Shown piece by piece: positions 7,961 through 15,425 of a DNA stretch of 55,078 bases. Source of the stretch: Prevotella sp. GTDB taxonomy: Bacteria > Bacteroidota > Bacteroidia > Bacteroidales > Bacteroidaceae. The translations under genes and the position numbers were made by a program. A model generated the notes under the pieces. The model did not search any database, was not told the origin of the DNA, and saw nothing but the letters and a program-made list of their open reading frames with translations. Each line of letters opens with the position of its first letter. Position 1 is the first letter of the stretch. The DNA lies in NCBI GenBank assembly GCA_017474925.1, contig JAFVGN010000006.1, positions 1 through 55,078 on the forward strand, given 5' to 3'.

Positions 7961-8467
7961 ATGAAAAAAATCATGATGGCCGCAGTTGCCTTAATCTGCA
8001 TGACAATGGTAAGTGTTGCGTTGACCGCCTGTGGTAGTGACGATGACGACAAGGAAATGACCTTTGACTATTATGTTTCAGGCTCAATCACCAGTTCTTC
8101 TTATTCGATGAAGAAAGACGATGCCGATCCCTGGAACGCTGTCGTGAAACAGACTGATGAGAAAGTGAATGCCATCTTGCAAAAATACTCTAAAAGCTGG
8201 AATGTCAAAGCCACATCGTCCAACATGCAGCAAGTCGTTACGATCAACGATAATGAGGCAAAGCAACTGGTTGCCGAAATGAAGGTGGAACTCAACAAGG
8301 TCTTTGCTGACTTGGAGCCTCTGAAATCAGAGTATCCAAACGAATACATCTCCTACCTGGTTAGCATTAAGGCCATGAATAACGCCCCTGAAAACGGTAA
8401 TAAAGGGTGGAACGCCTTTATTAATGAAACAGTCAGCCTCCGCTTCGCAGAAAGTCGTCGTGATTGA
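7961..8467 (+). CDS. Small lipoprotein, unknown function, with altered C-terminus
   Basis: Encodes 168 residues. The signal peptide ends in a lipobox (ALTACG, Cys near 24) followed by an acidic stretch (GSDDDDKE), the usual outer-membrane lipoprotein context in Bacteroidetes. The mature part has predicted helices with no recognised domain. The last ~10 residues (SLRFAESRRD) overlap sequence that in another frame encodes a carboxypeptidase-regulatory-like domain, so a deletion probably fused this gene to its neighbour and replaced its true end. Confidence 0.6.
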   Translation: MKKIMMAAVALICMTMVSVALTACGSDDDDKEMTFDYYVSGSITSSSYSMKKDDADPWNAVVKQTDEKVNAILQKYSKSWNVKATSSNMQQVVTINDNEAKQLVAEMKVELNKVFADLEPLKSEYPNEYISYLVSIKAMNNAPENGNKGWNAFINETVSLRFAESRRD

Positions 8468-8842
8468 CACAGAGGGCAACGGCGTACCCTATGCCTCGGT
8501 GATGACGGCTGAGGCGGAGTTTGTCGGGGTGACCGACCTGGACGGTGTGCTGGCCGACGCCAAGGGCAACACGGACATCACCGTGACGCACGTGGCTTCG
8601 ACGAATTGAAGAAAGACAGGGAGACTGGTACCGAAGAGTATGTCCACTACAGCTATGGCATACAGGTGTTCACCATCGAACGTGCCTACGTGACGAAGAA
8701 CGAGCTGAAGCAGAAGAAGAAGGACAACAAGATGAAGATGAACTACCAAAGCATCCAGCAGTTTGAGCGGCAGAACAACATTCCTCCCCTTGCACCACCC
8801 ATTCAGAAGAAACTGGCTGAGCTCTGGAAAGTTAGTGAATGA
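8436..8842 (+). pseudogene. Remnant of a carboxypeptidase-regulatory-like (CarboxypepD_reg) protein
   Basis: From 8451 one frame encodes KVVVIDTEGNGVPYASVM, then GVTDLDGVLAD and ITVTHVA, the pattern of a CarboxypepD_reg-like surface-protein domain. After VTHVA the frame stops at 8609. Similarity-like coding continues in another frame (FDELKKDRETGTEEYVHY...) to a stop at 8842. The start is also missing, since the left edge merges into the lipoprotein gene. This is a frameshifted, 5'-truncated relic, and no full domain remains in one frame. Confidence 0.55.
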
Positions 8843-8899
8843 ACAGGACGGCGAAATAATAACACATGTTAATAATGCCGCTATTTCGGATTTTATCAT

Positions 8900-8907
8900 T
8901 ATCTTTG
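8900..8907 (+). promoter_or_regulatory. Promoter -7 motif TATCTTTG for the exb operon
   Basis: TATCTTTG lies 21 bases before the ATG at 8929, giving a leader of roughly 15-20 nt containing the purine stretch GAAGGA. It fits the Bacteroidetes -7 consensus. Confidence 0.65.
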
Positions 8908-8928
8908 CAGCCAAATTGTCATGAAGGA

Positions 8929-9789
8929 ATGAAAAGAATAATGTTTTTGACTTTGCTGACGGCGCTGCTGGCATTCCCGCTGACGGGACATGCAGAGGCG
9001 CCGACGGCAAAGGATTCAAGCGAGGTGGTGATGAAACCAGACTCGCTGACGGCAGATTCGCTGTCGGCCGATTCGGCGATGGCTGCCATCGATGCTGCCC
9101 TGACGGGTGCCGACGAGTCGGACGGTGAGGACGGCGGCGGGCTGCACAAGCGGCTGAAGCGCAAGTTCATGGAAGGCTCAGTGGAGTTCATGTCGCTGGT
9201 GGCGCTGGCATTGGTGCTGGGACTGGCTTTCTGCATAGAGCGACTGATATACCTGACGCTGTCGGAAATCAATGCCAGACGACTGATGAAGGATATTGAC
9301 GAGCGGCTGGAAAAGGGCGACGTGGAAGGTGCCAAGGACTTGTGCCGCGAAACGCGCGGACCAGTGGCCAGCATCTGCTATCAGGGACTGCTGCATATTA
9401 AGGAGCCGCTGGAACAGATAGACCGCCAGCTGACGAACTACGGGTCGGTGCTGGTGTCGAACATGGAGAAGGGCTGTACGTGGATCAGACTGTTCATTGC
9501 CGTGGCTCCGTCGCTGGGATTCCTGGGAACGGTGATCGGTATGGTCATGGCTTTCGACCGCATCCAGACGGCAGGCGACATCAGTCCGACGATTGTGGCC
9601 GAGGGCATGAAGCTGGCGCTGATAACGACCATCTTCGGTATCATCGTGGCCATCGTGCTGCAGTTCTTCTACAACTACATACTCTCGAAGATAGAGCGGC
9701 TGACGGCACAGATGGAGGAGAGTGCCATTACGCTGATGGACAGCATAGCGAAACTGAAGAACGGGAAAGGAGAGACGGAAAATGGCTGA
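8929..9789 (+). CDS. exbB: ExbB/TolQ-type proton channel subunit
   Basis: Encodes 286 residues. ExbB with ExbD converts proton motive force into work for TonB-dependent outer-membrane transport. A signal-like N-terminal segment (~1-22) and a low-complexity Asp/Ser linker precede three membrane helices: SLVALALVLGLAFCIERLIY, the APSLGFLGTVIGMVMAFDRI helix and the LITTIFGIIVAIVLQFFY helix. The GFLGTVIGM and TTIFGIIVA segments are the MotA/TolQ/ExbB signature. I place the start at 8929 because a normal leader sequence begins there. The stop overlaps the ATG of the next small gene by 8 bases, which implies translational coupling. Confidence 0.92.
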   Translation: MKRIMFLTLLTALLAFPLTGHAEAPTAKDSSEVVMKPDSLTADSLSADSAMAAIDAALTGADESDGEDGGGLHKRLKRKFMEGSVEFMSLVALALVLGLAFCIERLIYLTLSEINARRLMKDIDERLEKGDVEGAKDLCRETRGPVASICYQGLLHIKEPLEQIDRQLTNYGSVLVSNMEKGCTWIRLFIAVAPSLGFLGTVIGMVMAFDRIQTAGDISPTIVAEGMKLALITTIFGIIVAIVLQFFYNYILSKIERLTAQMEESAITLMDSIAKLKNGKGETENG

Positions 9790-9910
9790 GGCAGGTAGTT
9801 TCCTTTTGGCAGAAGTGATGCTGTGGCTGATGTACATCGTGCTGGGCGTGGCCATCGTCGTGACCATCGTCTCGGCTGTTCGCTCTTTCTGGATAGAGAA
9901 TCACAAATAA
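9782..9910 (+). CDS. 42-residue single-helix membrane protein within the exb operon
   Basis: The ATG at 9782 overlaps the exbB stop by 8 bases, and the frame ends in TAA at 9908-9910, six bases before exbD. The 42 residues have a long hydrophobic core (MLWLMYIVLGVAIVVTIV) and a basic/aromatic C-terminus (RSFWIENHK), i.e. one inner-membrane helix. Its position between exbB and exbD and the tight overlaps point to a component or regulator of the Exb/Ton motor. I do not recognise a named family. Confidence 0.7.
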   Translation: MAEAGSFLLAEVMLWLMYIVLGVAIVVTIVSAVRSFWIENHK

Positions 9911-9916
9911 GGTGGA

Positions 9917-10456
9917 ATGTTCATCCGCAGAAAACATAGAGATATTCCTGAACTCAACACTACATCAACGGCTGACATCTCGTTCATGCTGCTGGTGTTC
10001 TTCCTGGTGACGTCGTCGATGGACAGCGACAAGGGACTGGGACGCAAGCTGGCACCGCTGGACGAACAGCAGGTGGAGATGCGCGACGTACACCGCAGCG
10101 ACGTGCTGCAGATAAGGATTGACGAAAGGGACTCGCTGTATTGCGACGACAAGGCCGTCACCCTGGACGAGCTGCAGCAGCAGGTGGAGTCGTTCGTGGC
10201 GTCGCGACAGACTGACCGCCACATCGTTGCCGTGCAGACCGACCGGACAACCAGCTACGATGCCTACTTCGAAATGCAGAATGCGGTGGTTGCCGCCTAC
10301 CACTCGCTGCGCGACAGGATGGCGAGAAGGGAGTACGGACACGGGCTGGAACAATGTACGCCACAGGAGCGCGAAGCCGTCATGCAGCGCTATCCGCAGC
10401 GCATCAGCGAGGGAATGCCCGTGATGCAGGCGACAGAGAAAGGAGGCAGACAATGA
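9917..10456 (+). CDS. exbD: ExbD/TolR-type subunit, first copy
   Basis: Encodes 179 residues. A cytoplasmic N-terminus (RRKHRDIPELNTTSTAD) leads into one membrane helix (ISFMLLVFFLVTSSM) containing the conserved Asp of the ExbD/TolR family just before it. A periplasmic domain follows (LQIRIDERDSLYCDDKAV, ~65-125). The last ~50 residues extend beyond a minimal ExbD. The stop overlaps the next start by four bases (ATGA), so translation of the two ExbD-like genes is coupled. Confidence 0.9.
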   Translation: MFIRRKHRDIPELNTTSTADISFMLLVFFLVTSSMDSDKGLGRKLAPLDEQQVEMRDVHRSDVLQIRIDERDSLYCDDKAVTLDELQQQVESFVASRQTDRHIVAVQTDRTTSYDAYFEMQNAVVAAYHSLRDRMARREYGHGLEQCTPQEREAVMQRYPQRISEGMPVMQATEKGGRQ

Positions 10457-10908
10457 GCAGGTTCCGCCAGACACAACGCGAGGTGCCGGGACTGAACATG
10501 GCTGCCATGCCCGACCTGATATTCACGGTGCTGTTCTTCTTTATGATTGTTACCCACATGCGCGAGGTGAAGCCGATGGTGCGCTATCAGGTGCCGCAGG
10601 GTACGGAAGTGGAGAAGGCTCGCAAGGCGGGTATGGTCTACCTGTTTATCGGCAAGCCTGTCAACGCCCAGGGCGAGTCGGTGGGCAACGAGTGGCGCAT
10701 ACAGGTGAACGACCACTATGTGACGCTGGACGAGCTGGGACAGGCTATTGCCGCCGAGCGTGCAGCAATGTCGGAGGACGACCGTCAGCACATGGTGGTG
10801 AGCATACGTGCCGACCGCAACACGGAGATGGGCATCATCAGCGACGTGAAGCAGGAACTGCGCAAGGCGGGAGCCTTGAACATCAACTATTCGGCGGTGA
10901 AAAAATAG
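10453..10908 (+). CDS. exbD: ExbD/TolR-type subunit, second copy
   Basis: Encodes 151 residues. The start is the ATG in the ATGA overlap with the previous gene. Layout: short N-terminus (REVPGLNMAAMPD), one helix (LIFTVLFFFMIVTHM), then a periplasmic ExbD domain with the typical VTLDELGQAI and SIRADRNTEMGIISDVKQEL. Two different ExbD proteins after one ExbB are a common Bacteroidetes layout, which may reflect hetero-oligomer formation. No TonB gene follows; downstream genes are convergent. Confidence 0.9.
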   Translation: MSRFRQTQREVPGLNMAAMPDLIFTVLFFFMIVTHMREVKPMVRYQVPQGTEVEKARKAGMVYLFIGKPVNAQGESVGNEWRIQVNDHYVTLDELGQAIAAERAAMSEDDRQHMVVSIRADRNTEMGIISDVKQELRKAGALNINYSAVKK

Positions 10909-10925
10909 GTGTGGTATACGGCTGG

Positions 10926-11405
10926 CTACTCCCTGACATAGTCGGCGAAGGCATAGTCGTAAGCGTGACGCTCATCCTTGGGATGGGCTTCTTTTGTATC
11001 CAGGCGCCAGTCGCTGTAGTCGGGGAAGAAAGTGTCGGCATCGCAGGGCGTGTCGTCGACCTCGGTCAGGCAGAGACGGTCGGCCAGGCTGATGGCCTGC
11101 TCGTAGACACGGGCACCGCCAATGATATAGACATCCTCGTCGGGCCGGCAGCTGGCAAGGGCCGACTCGAGGGTGGGGTAGACGTCGCATCCCGGCAGCT
11201 CGGTCACCGTCCGTGAGAGTACCACGTTGCGACGATTGGGCAATGCTCCCTTGGGCAGCGACTCGTAGGTGTTTCGCCCCATGATAATGGTGTGGCCGGT
11301 AGTCAGCTGCTTGAAACGCTTGAGGTCGTTGGGCAGCCAATAGATGAGCTTGTTGTTGAATCCGATGGCCCTGTTGTTGGCCACAGCAGCAATAATATTA
11401 ATCAT
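10926..11405 (-). CDS. folA: Dihydrofolate reductase
   Basis: Encodes 159 residues, normal for the enzyme. It reduces dihydrofolate with NADPH, regenerating the cofactor consumed by thymidylate synthase next door. Visible motifs: N-terminal IIAAVANNRAIGFNNKLI, WLPNDLKRFKQLT (substrate-binding helix with the acidic residue in PNDL), IIMGRNTYESLP (NADPH site) and VYIIGGARVYEQAI. It lies 18 bases after thyA on the same strand, forming an rRNA methyltransferase-thyA-folA operon. The stop is convergent with the exb operon, 17 bases away. Confidence 0.97.
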   Translation of the reverse strand: MINIIAAVANNRAIGFNNKLIYWLPNDLKRFKQLTTGHTIIMGRNTYESLPKGALPNRRNVVLSRTVTELPGCDVYPTLESALASCRPDEDVYIIGGARVYEQAISLADRLCLTEVDDTPCDADTFFPDYSDWRLDTKEAHPKDERHAYDYAFADYVRE

Positions 11406-11423
11406 AAATACCTAATTTTCAGT

Positions 11424-12218
11424 TTATACGGCTACTGGGGCCTTGATGTGTGGCCAGGGGTCGTAGCCTTCGAGTTGGAAGTCCTCGTAGCGGAAGTCGA
11501 AAATGGACTTCACGTCCGGATTGATTCTCATAGTGGGCAGGGGACGCGGCTCGCGGGTGAGTTGCAGGCGGGCTTGTTCAAGGTGGTTCAGATAGAGGTG
11601 GGTGTCGCCCGTGGTGTGGATGAAGTCGCCGGGACGGTAGCCTGTGACCTGTGCCATCATCTGCAGCAGCAGGGCATAGGAGGCTATGTTGAACGGCACG
11701 CCCAGGAAGGTGTCGGCACTACGCTGGTAGAGCTGTAGGGAGAGACGGTCGCCGGCAACGTAGAACTGGAAGATGGTGTGGCAAGGTGGCAGGGCCATCT
11801 GGTTGACCTCGGCAACGTTCCAGGCAGAGACAATCATACGGCGCGAGTCGGGATTGTTCTTCAGCTGGTCGATGACGTATTGTATCTGGTCGATGACGCC
11901 GCCGTTGTAGTCGGGCCACGAGCGCCACTGGTGCCCGTAGACTGGTCCAAGGTCGCCGTCGGCATCGGCCCACTCGTCCCAGATGGTGACTCCGTGTTCC
12001 TGCAGGTAGTGGATGTTGGTGTCGCCACGCAGGAACCACAGCAGTTCGTAGATGATGGACTTCAGGTGCAGCTTCTTGGTGGTCAGCAGGGGAAATCCGT
12101 CGTCAAGGTTGTAACGGCTCTGCGTGCCGAAGATGCTGAGGGTGCCTGTGCCGGTGCGGTCGCCCTTCTGGGCACCTTCGCGGAGAATGCGGTCGAGTAT
12201 GTCTAAATACTGTTTCAT
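11424..12218 (-). CDS. thyA: Thymidylate synthase
   Basis: Encodes 264 residues, identical in length to E. coli ThyA. It methylates dUMP to dTMP using methylene-tetrahydrofolate. Motifs: [12 protein letters not shown] (phosphate-binding Arg), [10 protein letters not shown], the catalytic Cys146 in [21 protein letters not shown] and [16 protein letters not shown]. It is complete and in the classical order next to folA. The start overlaps the end of the upstream methyltransferase by four bases. Confidence 0.98.
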   Translation of the reverse strand: MKQYLDILDRILREGAQKGDRTGTGTLSIFGTQSRYNLDDGFPLLTTKKLHLKSIIYELLWFLRGDTNIHYLQEHGVTIWDEWADADGDLGPVYGHQWRSWPDYNGGVIDQIQYVIDQLKNNPDSRRMIVSAWNVAEVNQMALPPCHTIFQFYVAGDRLSLQLYQRSADTFLGVPFNIASYALLLQMMAQVTGYRPGDFIHTTGDTHLYLNHLEQARLQLTREPRPLPTMRINPDVKSIFDFRYEDFQLEGYDPWPHIKAPVAV

Positions 12219-13444
12219 AACGGTCTAAGTATGGGTTCGTATTCGTTGGGTATATGGGTTGTCTTGATTTTCCACTCTTTGGGATACAGGTTGTTGGCGC
12301 GTGTGCCAATGTTCTTTGCCTGTCCGAGGACGTGGCCGAGGAAGCAGACCTCGACAATGCCGCGAGGCGTGTCAGGTGACAGCTGGAGGGCTTCGTGGCG
12401 CAGGTAGGCCATGGCCGAGGGGTAGTCGAGTTCGACGCGTGGAAGCGTGCCTTGGGGAGCAGGAAGCGGCGAGATGACTCTCAGCTCGGGGTGTTTCGAC
12501 CAATAGTCCCCGCTGCTGCGAACGCGCTCACGGACTGGTGGCTGACCTTGCTTGTGGACAACACAGACAAAGAGTCCTTCGCTGCGCGAGATGCCGGGGA
12601 TGAAGCGGTAGACGGGTTCGTGGAAACCATCCAGCAGCGAACCTGTGATGTGCCAATCAGGACGGACGTCGACAGGCAATACCTCGGCATCGCCGAACTC
12701 GTCCAACATCCACCGGATGTTTTCCTCGTTCTCTTTCGTATTAAAGGTACACGTACTGTATATCAGCAGTCCTCCGGCTTTGAGACAGGCCCAGGCGTCA
12801 CAGACAATGTCGCGCTGGAGCTGCCAGCACTTCTCCACCTGCTGTGGACTCCACTCGCGAATGGTGGCAGGGTCTTTGCGGAACATGCCTTCGCCAGAGC
12901 AAGGCACGTCGCAGACGATGAGGTCGAACTGCATTTTCGACTTCCTGTAGTCGCGGGGGTAGGCATTGGTGACATAATGGTTGCCGTATCCCCATTTTGC
13001 CACGTTTTCGGACAAGATGGCGGCGCGCAGGCGCACGGGTTCATTGGAATAGAGAACGCTGTCGGGAGGCAATGCCGAGCGCAGTAGGGTCGACTTGCCA
13101 CCAGGAGCAGCACACATATCCAGGGCAGTATGAACCAGGACGGAAGCTGTAAGATGCTGTCGCAACACTTCGTCGAGGAACATGGAAGCGGCTTCCTGAA
13201 CATAGTAGCAGCCCGCATGAAGCAGGGGATCCATGGTGAAGTTGGGGCGACAGGGCAGATAGTAGCCGTTGCGGCACCAGGGCACCGGTTCGCCTCCGAT
13301 GACCGCCATGTCGGCAGCTTTCAACGGATTGAGGCGGATGCTGACAGGCGACTGCTCGTCGAACGAATGCAAAAAGCGCTCGAAGCGGTCAGGACCCATC
13401 AGCAGGCGGGTGGATTCGGTAAATGAAACGGGTAATTCTGCCAT
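12215..13444 (-). CDS. RsmF/Nol1-Nop2-Sun-type rRNA (cytosine-C5) methyltransferase
   Basis: Encodes 409 residues and transfers methyl from SAM to a cytosine in rRNA. The SAM-binding core has [10 protein letters not shown] (from ~109). Both catalytic cysteines are present: [11 protein letters not shown] (Cys182) and STCTF (Cys232). The [11 protein letters not shown] form is typical of RsmF. The C-terminal ~130 residues are a PUA-like RNA-binding part. I choose ATG 13444: a -7 motif lies just upstream, and the open frame further upstream is non-coding in character. It is first in the operon with thyA and folA. Confidence 0.9.
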   Translation of the reverse strand: MAELPVSFTESTRLLMGPDRFERFLHSFDEQSPVSIRLNPLKAADMAVIGGEPVPWCRNGYYLPCRPNFTMDPLLHAGCYYVQEAASMFLDEVLRQHLTASVLVHTALDMCAAPGGKSTLLRSALPPDSVLYSNEPVRLRAAILSENVAKWGYGNHYVTNAYPRDYRKSKMQFDLIVCDVPCSGEGMFRKDPATIREWSPQQVEKCWQLQRDIVCDAWACLKAGGLLIYSTCTFNTKENEENIRWMLDEFGDAEVLPVDVRPDWHITGSLLDGFHEPVYRFIPGISRSEGLFVCVVHKQGQPPVRERVRSSGDYWSKHPELRVISPLPAPQGTLPRVELDYPSAMAYLRHEALQLSPDTPRGIVEVCFLGHVLGQAKNIGTRANNLYPKEWKIKTTHIPNEYEPILRPL

Positions 13445-13452
13445 ATTGCATG

Positions 13453-13460
13453 CAAAAGTA
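13453..13460 (-). promoter_or_regulatory. Promoter -7 motif TACTTTTG for the methyltransferase-thyA-folA operon
   Basis: On the minus strand TACTTTTG ends nine bases before the ATG at 13444, so the transcript would be nearly leaderless. It is back to back with the plus-strand motif at 13474, making a compact divergent promoter. Confidence 0.6.
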
Positions 13461-13473
13461 CAAAAAATATTTG

Positions 13474-13481
13474 TAACTTTG
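13474..13481 (+). promoter_or_regulatory. Promoter -7 motif TAACTTTG for the DUF6249-PspC-sigma cluster
   Basis: TAACTTTG lies 64 bases before the ATG at 13545, divergent from the methyltransferase promoter with only 13 bases between the two motifs. Activity of one promoter may affect the other. Confidence 0.6.
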
Positions 13482-13544
13482 CAACTTAAAGCCAACTTGT
13501 TGCGTCTAAAAGGTAAAAGAAATAATAAAAGCAACACTAAGGAT

Positions 13545-14237
13545 ATGAAGAAATTACTGATTACAATCACGATGATGCTGGCGCTTGGCGCAGCTGTTGA
13601 TGCGGTAGCGCAGAAGCACCGCCACACTCCCCAGGTTGAGCAGGAACTGGTCGATTCGACAAGTCAGGATGCCGTTGAGGTGTACTCTGATACCACGTCG
13701 GCAACGCAATCTTCCCACAAGGGGACGGTGAGCATTACCACCAAGACCTCGCCTTGGTCGTCCACTACAAAGACCTTCGATATAGACACAGACGAGGATG
13801 TGGATGGCACCATACACTCCATCTTCAGCCAGTTGGATGCCAAGGATATTACTGGTATGATTTTTATTCTGGGCATACTGCTGATTATCTTTGTACTGGC
13901 TCCCATATTGATCATCATAGCCCTGTTCTACTTTATCAACAAGAACCGCAAGCAGAAAATGAAGCTGGCCCAGATGGCCATGGAGCAGGGACAGCCCATT
14001 CCCGACCAATTGCTGGAGGAGAGAAATGACGATGTGGCTGACGAGTACCAGAAAGGCATGCGCCAATGCTTCGTGGGCGTGGGACTGATGATTTTCCTGG
14101 GACTGGTAGCCGGGGAGGTAGGATTCGGCATCGGTGCGCTGGTGTTCTGCATCGGACTGGGAAAGGTGTTCGTCTCGAAGACGGCAGGCAGACGGCAGGA
14201 TGACTTAAGAAACGATTTAAGAAATAATCAATTCTAA
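13545..14237 (+). CDS. DUF6249-type membrane protein
   Basis: Encodes 230 residues. A signal peptide (to about VDAVAQ) is followed by a Ser/Thr/Asp-rich periplasmic segment (~25-95), a hydrophobic helix (MIFILGILLIIFVLAPILII), a cytoplasmic basic stretch with MAMEQGQPIPDQLLEE as in DUF6249 proteins, and a second Gly-rich hydrophobic segment near the C-terminus. Function is unknown. PspC and an ECF sigma factor follow on the same strand with 14- and 30-base gaps, suggesting an envelope-stress unit. ATG 13545 starts the signal peptide, and the open frame upstream overlaps the divergent gene. Confidence 0.8.
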   Translation: MKKLLITITMMLALGAAVDAVAQKHRHTPQVEQELVDSTSQDAVEVYSDTTSATQSSHKGTVSITTKTSPWSSTTKTFDIDTDEDVDGTIHSIFSQLDAKDITGMIFILGILLIIFVLAPILIIIALFYFINKNRKQKMKLAQMAMEQGQPIPDQLLEERNDDVADEYQKGMRQCFVGVGLMIFLGLVAGEVGFGIGALVFCIGLGKVFVSKTAGRRQDDLRNDLRNNQF

Positions 14238-14251
14238 AAAGATAGACAACT

Positions 14252-14443
14252 ATGACAAAGAGACTTTTTCGCAGCAATGACCGCGTGTTAGGCGGTGTCT
14301 GTGCAGGATTTGCAGAGTATATGGACTTTGATCCCGTAGCAGTAAGGCTGGGCTATGCAGCATTGACGCTGTTCACGGCCTTTGCGGGAATACCTTTCTA
14401 TATTGTGGCCTGGATTATCATGCCTGAAAAGAGCAGGCTGTAG
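14252..14443 (+). CDS. PspC-domain membrane protein
   Basis: Encodes 63 residues that are almost entirely a PspC domain: KRLFRSNDRVLGGVCAGFAE, then YMDFDPVAVRLGYAALTLF, one hydrophobic helix and a closing WIIMPEK. PspC proteins are inner-membrane sensors or effectors of phage-shock-type envelope stress. This stand-alone short form is common in Bacteroidetes. It lies between the DUF6249 gene and the sigma factor, and is likely co-transcribed with both. Confidence 0.92.
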   Translation: MTKRLFRSNDRVLGGVCAGFAEYMDFDPVAVRLGYAALTLFTAFAGIPFYIVAWIIMPEKSRL

Positions 14444-14473
14444 CACACTTGGAAAAGGTTAGGATGTAAGACG

Positions 14474-15046
14474 GTGGAAACACTCACGGATATCTCTCTC
14501 GTTGTGCAGGTGACGGTATCGGGCGACACACGGGCTTTCGATGAGCTTGTACGCCGGTATCAGTCGCCTGTGCGCAGGTTCTTCCTGAACCAGACGCTGG
14601 GAGACGGCCCGTTGAGTGACGACCTGGCACAGGACACGTTCCTGAAAGCTTACACGCACCTCGGGTCGTTCCGGGGACAGGCGTCGTTCCAGACGTGGCT
14701 CATGCGTATAGCCTATAACGTGTTCTACGACTATACCAGGAAGGAAAAGCTGATGGTGAACAGCGAACAAATGCCTGACGGGATATCTGCCGTTGAGCGT
14801 GTGGCGGCGTCAAACGCTTCGCTTGACACCCAGCACTCTTCGCTGAAGATGGATTTGTATGCAGCGTTGGCACAGCTGAAGTCTGACGAGCGGACGTGCA
14901 TCACGCTGCAGCTGATTGACGGATACGACATTGCCAAGATAGCAGAGATTATGCAGATGAAGGAAGGAACGGTGAAGTCGCATCTGTCGAGAGGCAAGGA
15001 GAAATTGGCTAACTATTTAAGAAAGAACGGATATGACAGAAGATAA
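14474..15046 (+). CDS. ECF-type sigma-70 family RNA polymerase sigma factor
   Basis: Encodes 190 residues. Region 2 spans ~20-90 (AFDELVRRYQSPVRRFFL, DDLAQDTFLKAY, FQTWLMRIAYNVFYDY). Region 4 spans ~130-185 (LKSDERTCITLQLIDG, YDIAKIAEIMQMKEGTVKSH, LSRGKEKL). It therefore directs RNA polymerase to a dedicated set of promoters. The start is GTG at 14474; the only nearby ATG (14465) is followed at once by a stop codon. The stop overlaps the next gene by 14 bases, the usual coupling of a sigma factor to its regulator. Confidence 0.92.
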   Translation: METLTDISLVVQVTVSGDTRAFDELVRRYQSPVRRFFLNQTLGDGPLSDDLAQDTFLKAYTHLGSFRGQASFQTWLMRIAYNVFYDYTRKEKLMVNSEQMPDGISAVERVAASNASLDTQHSSLKMDLYAALAQLKSDERTCITLQLIDGYDIAKIAEIMQMKEGTVKSHLSRGKEKLANYLRKNGYDRR

Positions 15047-15425
15047 CGACCTCTTGTTAAAACAGTTTTTCAACGACGCTGCCCAGCAGCAGATAGAAGA
15101 CAACGGATTTACCGAGCGGGTAATGGCGCGGCTGGCAGAAACGCCGCAGTACGCGACAACGGGTGCAAGTCCGTCGGCACAGACTTCTTTCAAGAAGTTC
15201 AACTGCTTGTGGACGCTGACTTGCGTAGCTGTATTTGCGGTATTGTTTGTAGTGCTTCGCGGATGGGAACTGCTGGCCGTGCAGCTGGAGGTGCTGTTGC
15301 GTACTGTGTCAGTAGAGTCGCTCACCATCAATCCAATGATGCTGGCAACAGTCTTGTTCGGTCTGCTGTTTGTCGGCGTGGGCGAGGTGATTTACAATGA
15401 GAAATTGGAAATGAGGAAATTCTAA
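15033..15425 (+). CDS. DUF5056-type membrane protein, probable anti-sigma partner
   Basis: Encodes 130 residues. The soluble N-terminus (LLLKQFFNDAAQQQIEDNGF, then TERVMARL) matches the short DUF5056 proteins of Bacteroidetes. Two hydrophobic helices follow (~63-82 and ~100-120). It overlaps the sigma-factor gene by 14 bases. A small cytosolic domain plus membrane anchor encoded directly after an ECF sigma factor suggests an anti-sigma factor, but this is inferred from context; no zinc anti-sigma motif is seen. Its stop overlaps the convergent PorE-like gene by four bases. Confidence 0.75.
   Translation: MTEDNDLLLKQFFNDAAQQQIEDNGFTERVMARLAETPQYATTGASPSAQTSFKKFNCLWTLTCVAVFAVLFVVLRGWELLAVQLEVLLRTVSVESLTINPMMLATVLFGLLFVGVGEVIYNEKLEMRKF

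Noticed and set aside
12395-13087. 230-codon open frame on the plus strand opposite the rRNA methyltransferase
   Set aside because: It lies wholly antisense to a gene with clear catalytic motifs, and its translation shows no family resemblance. It is a by-product of GC-rich codon use.
12215-13627. Longer 470-codon version of the rRNA methyltransferase starting at 13627
   Set aside because: The extra 61 residues overlap the divergent gene and both promoters and read as non-coding; ATG 13444 gives the family's normal N-terminus.
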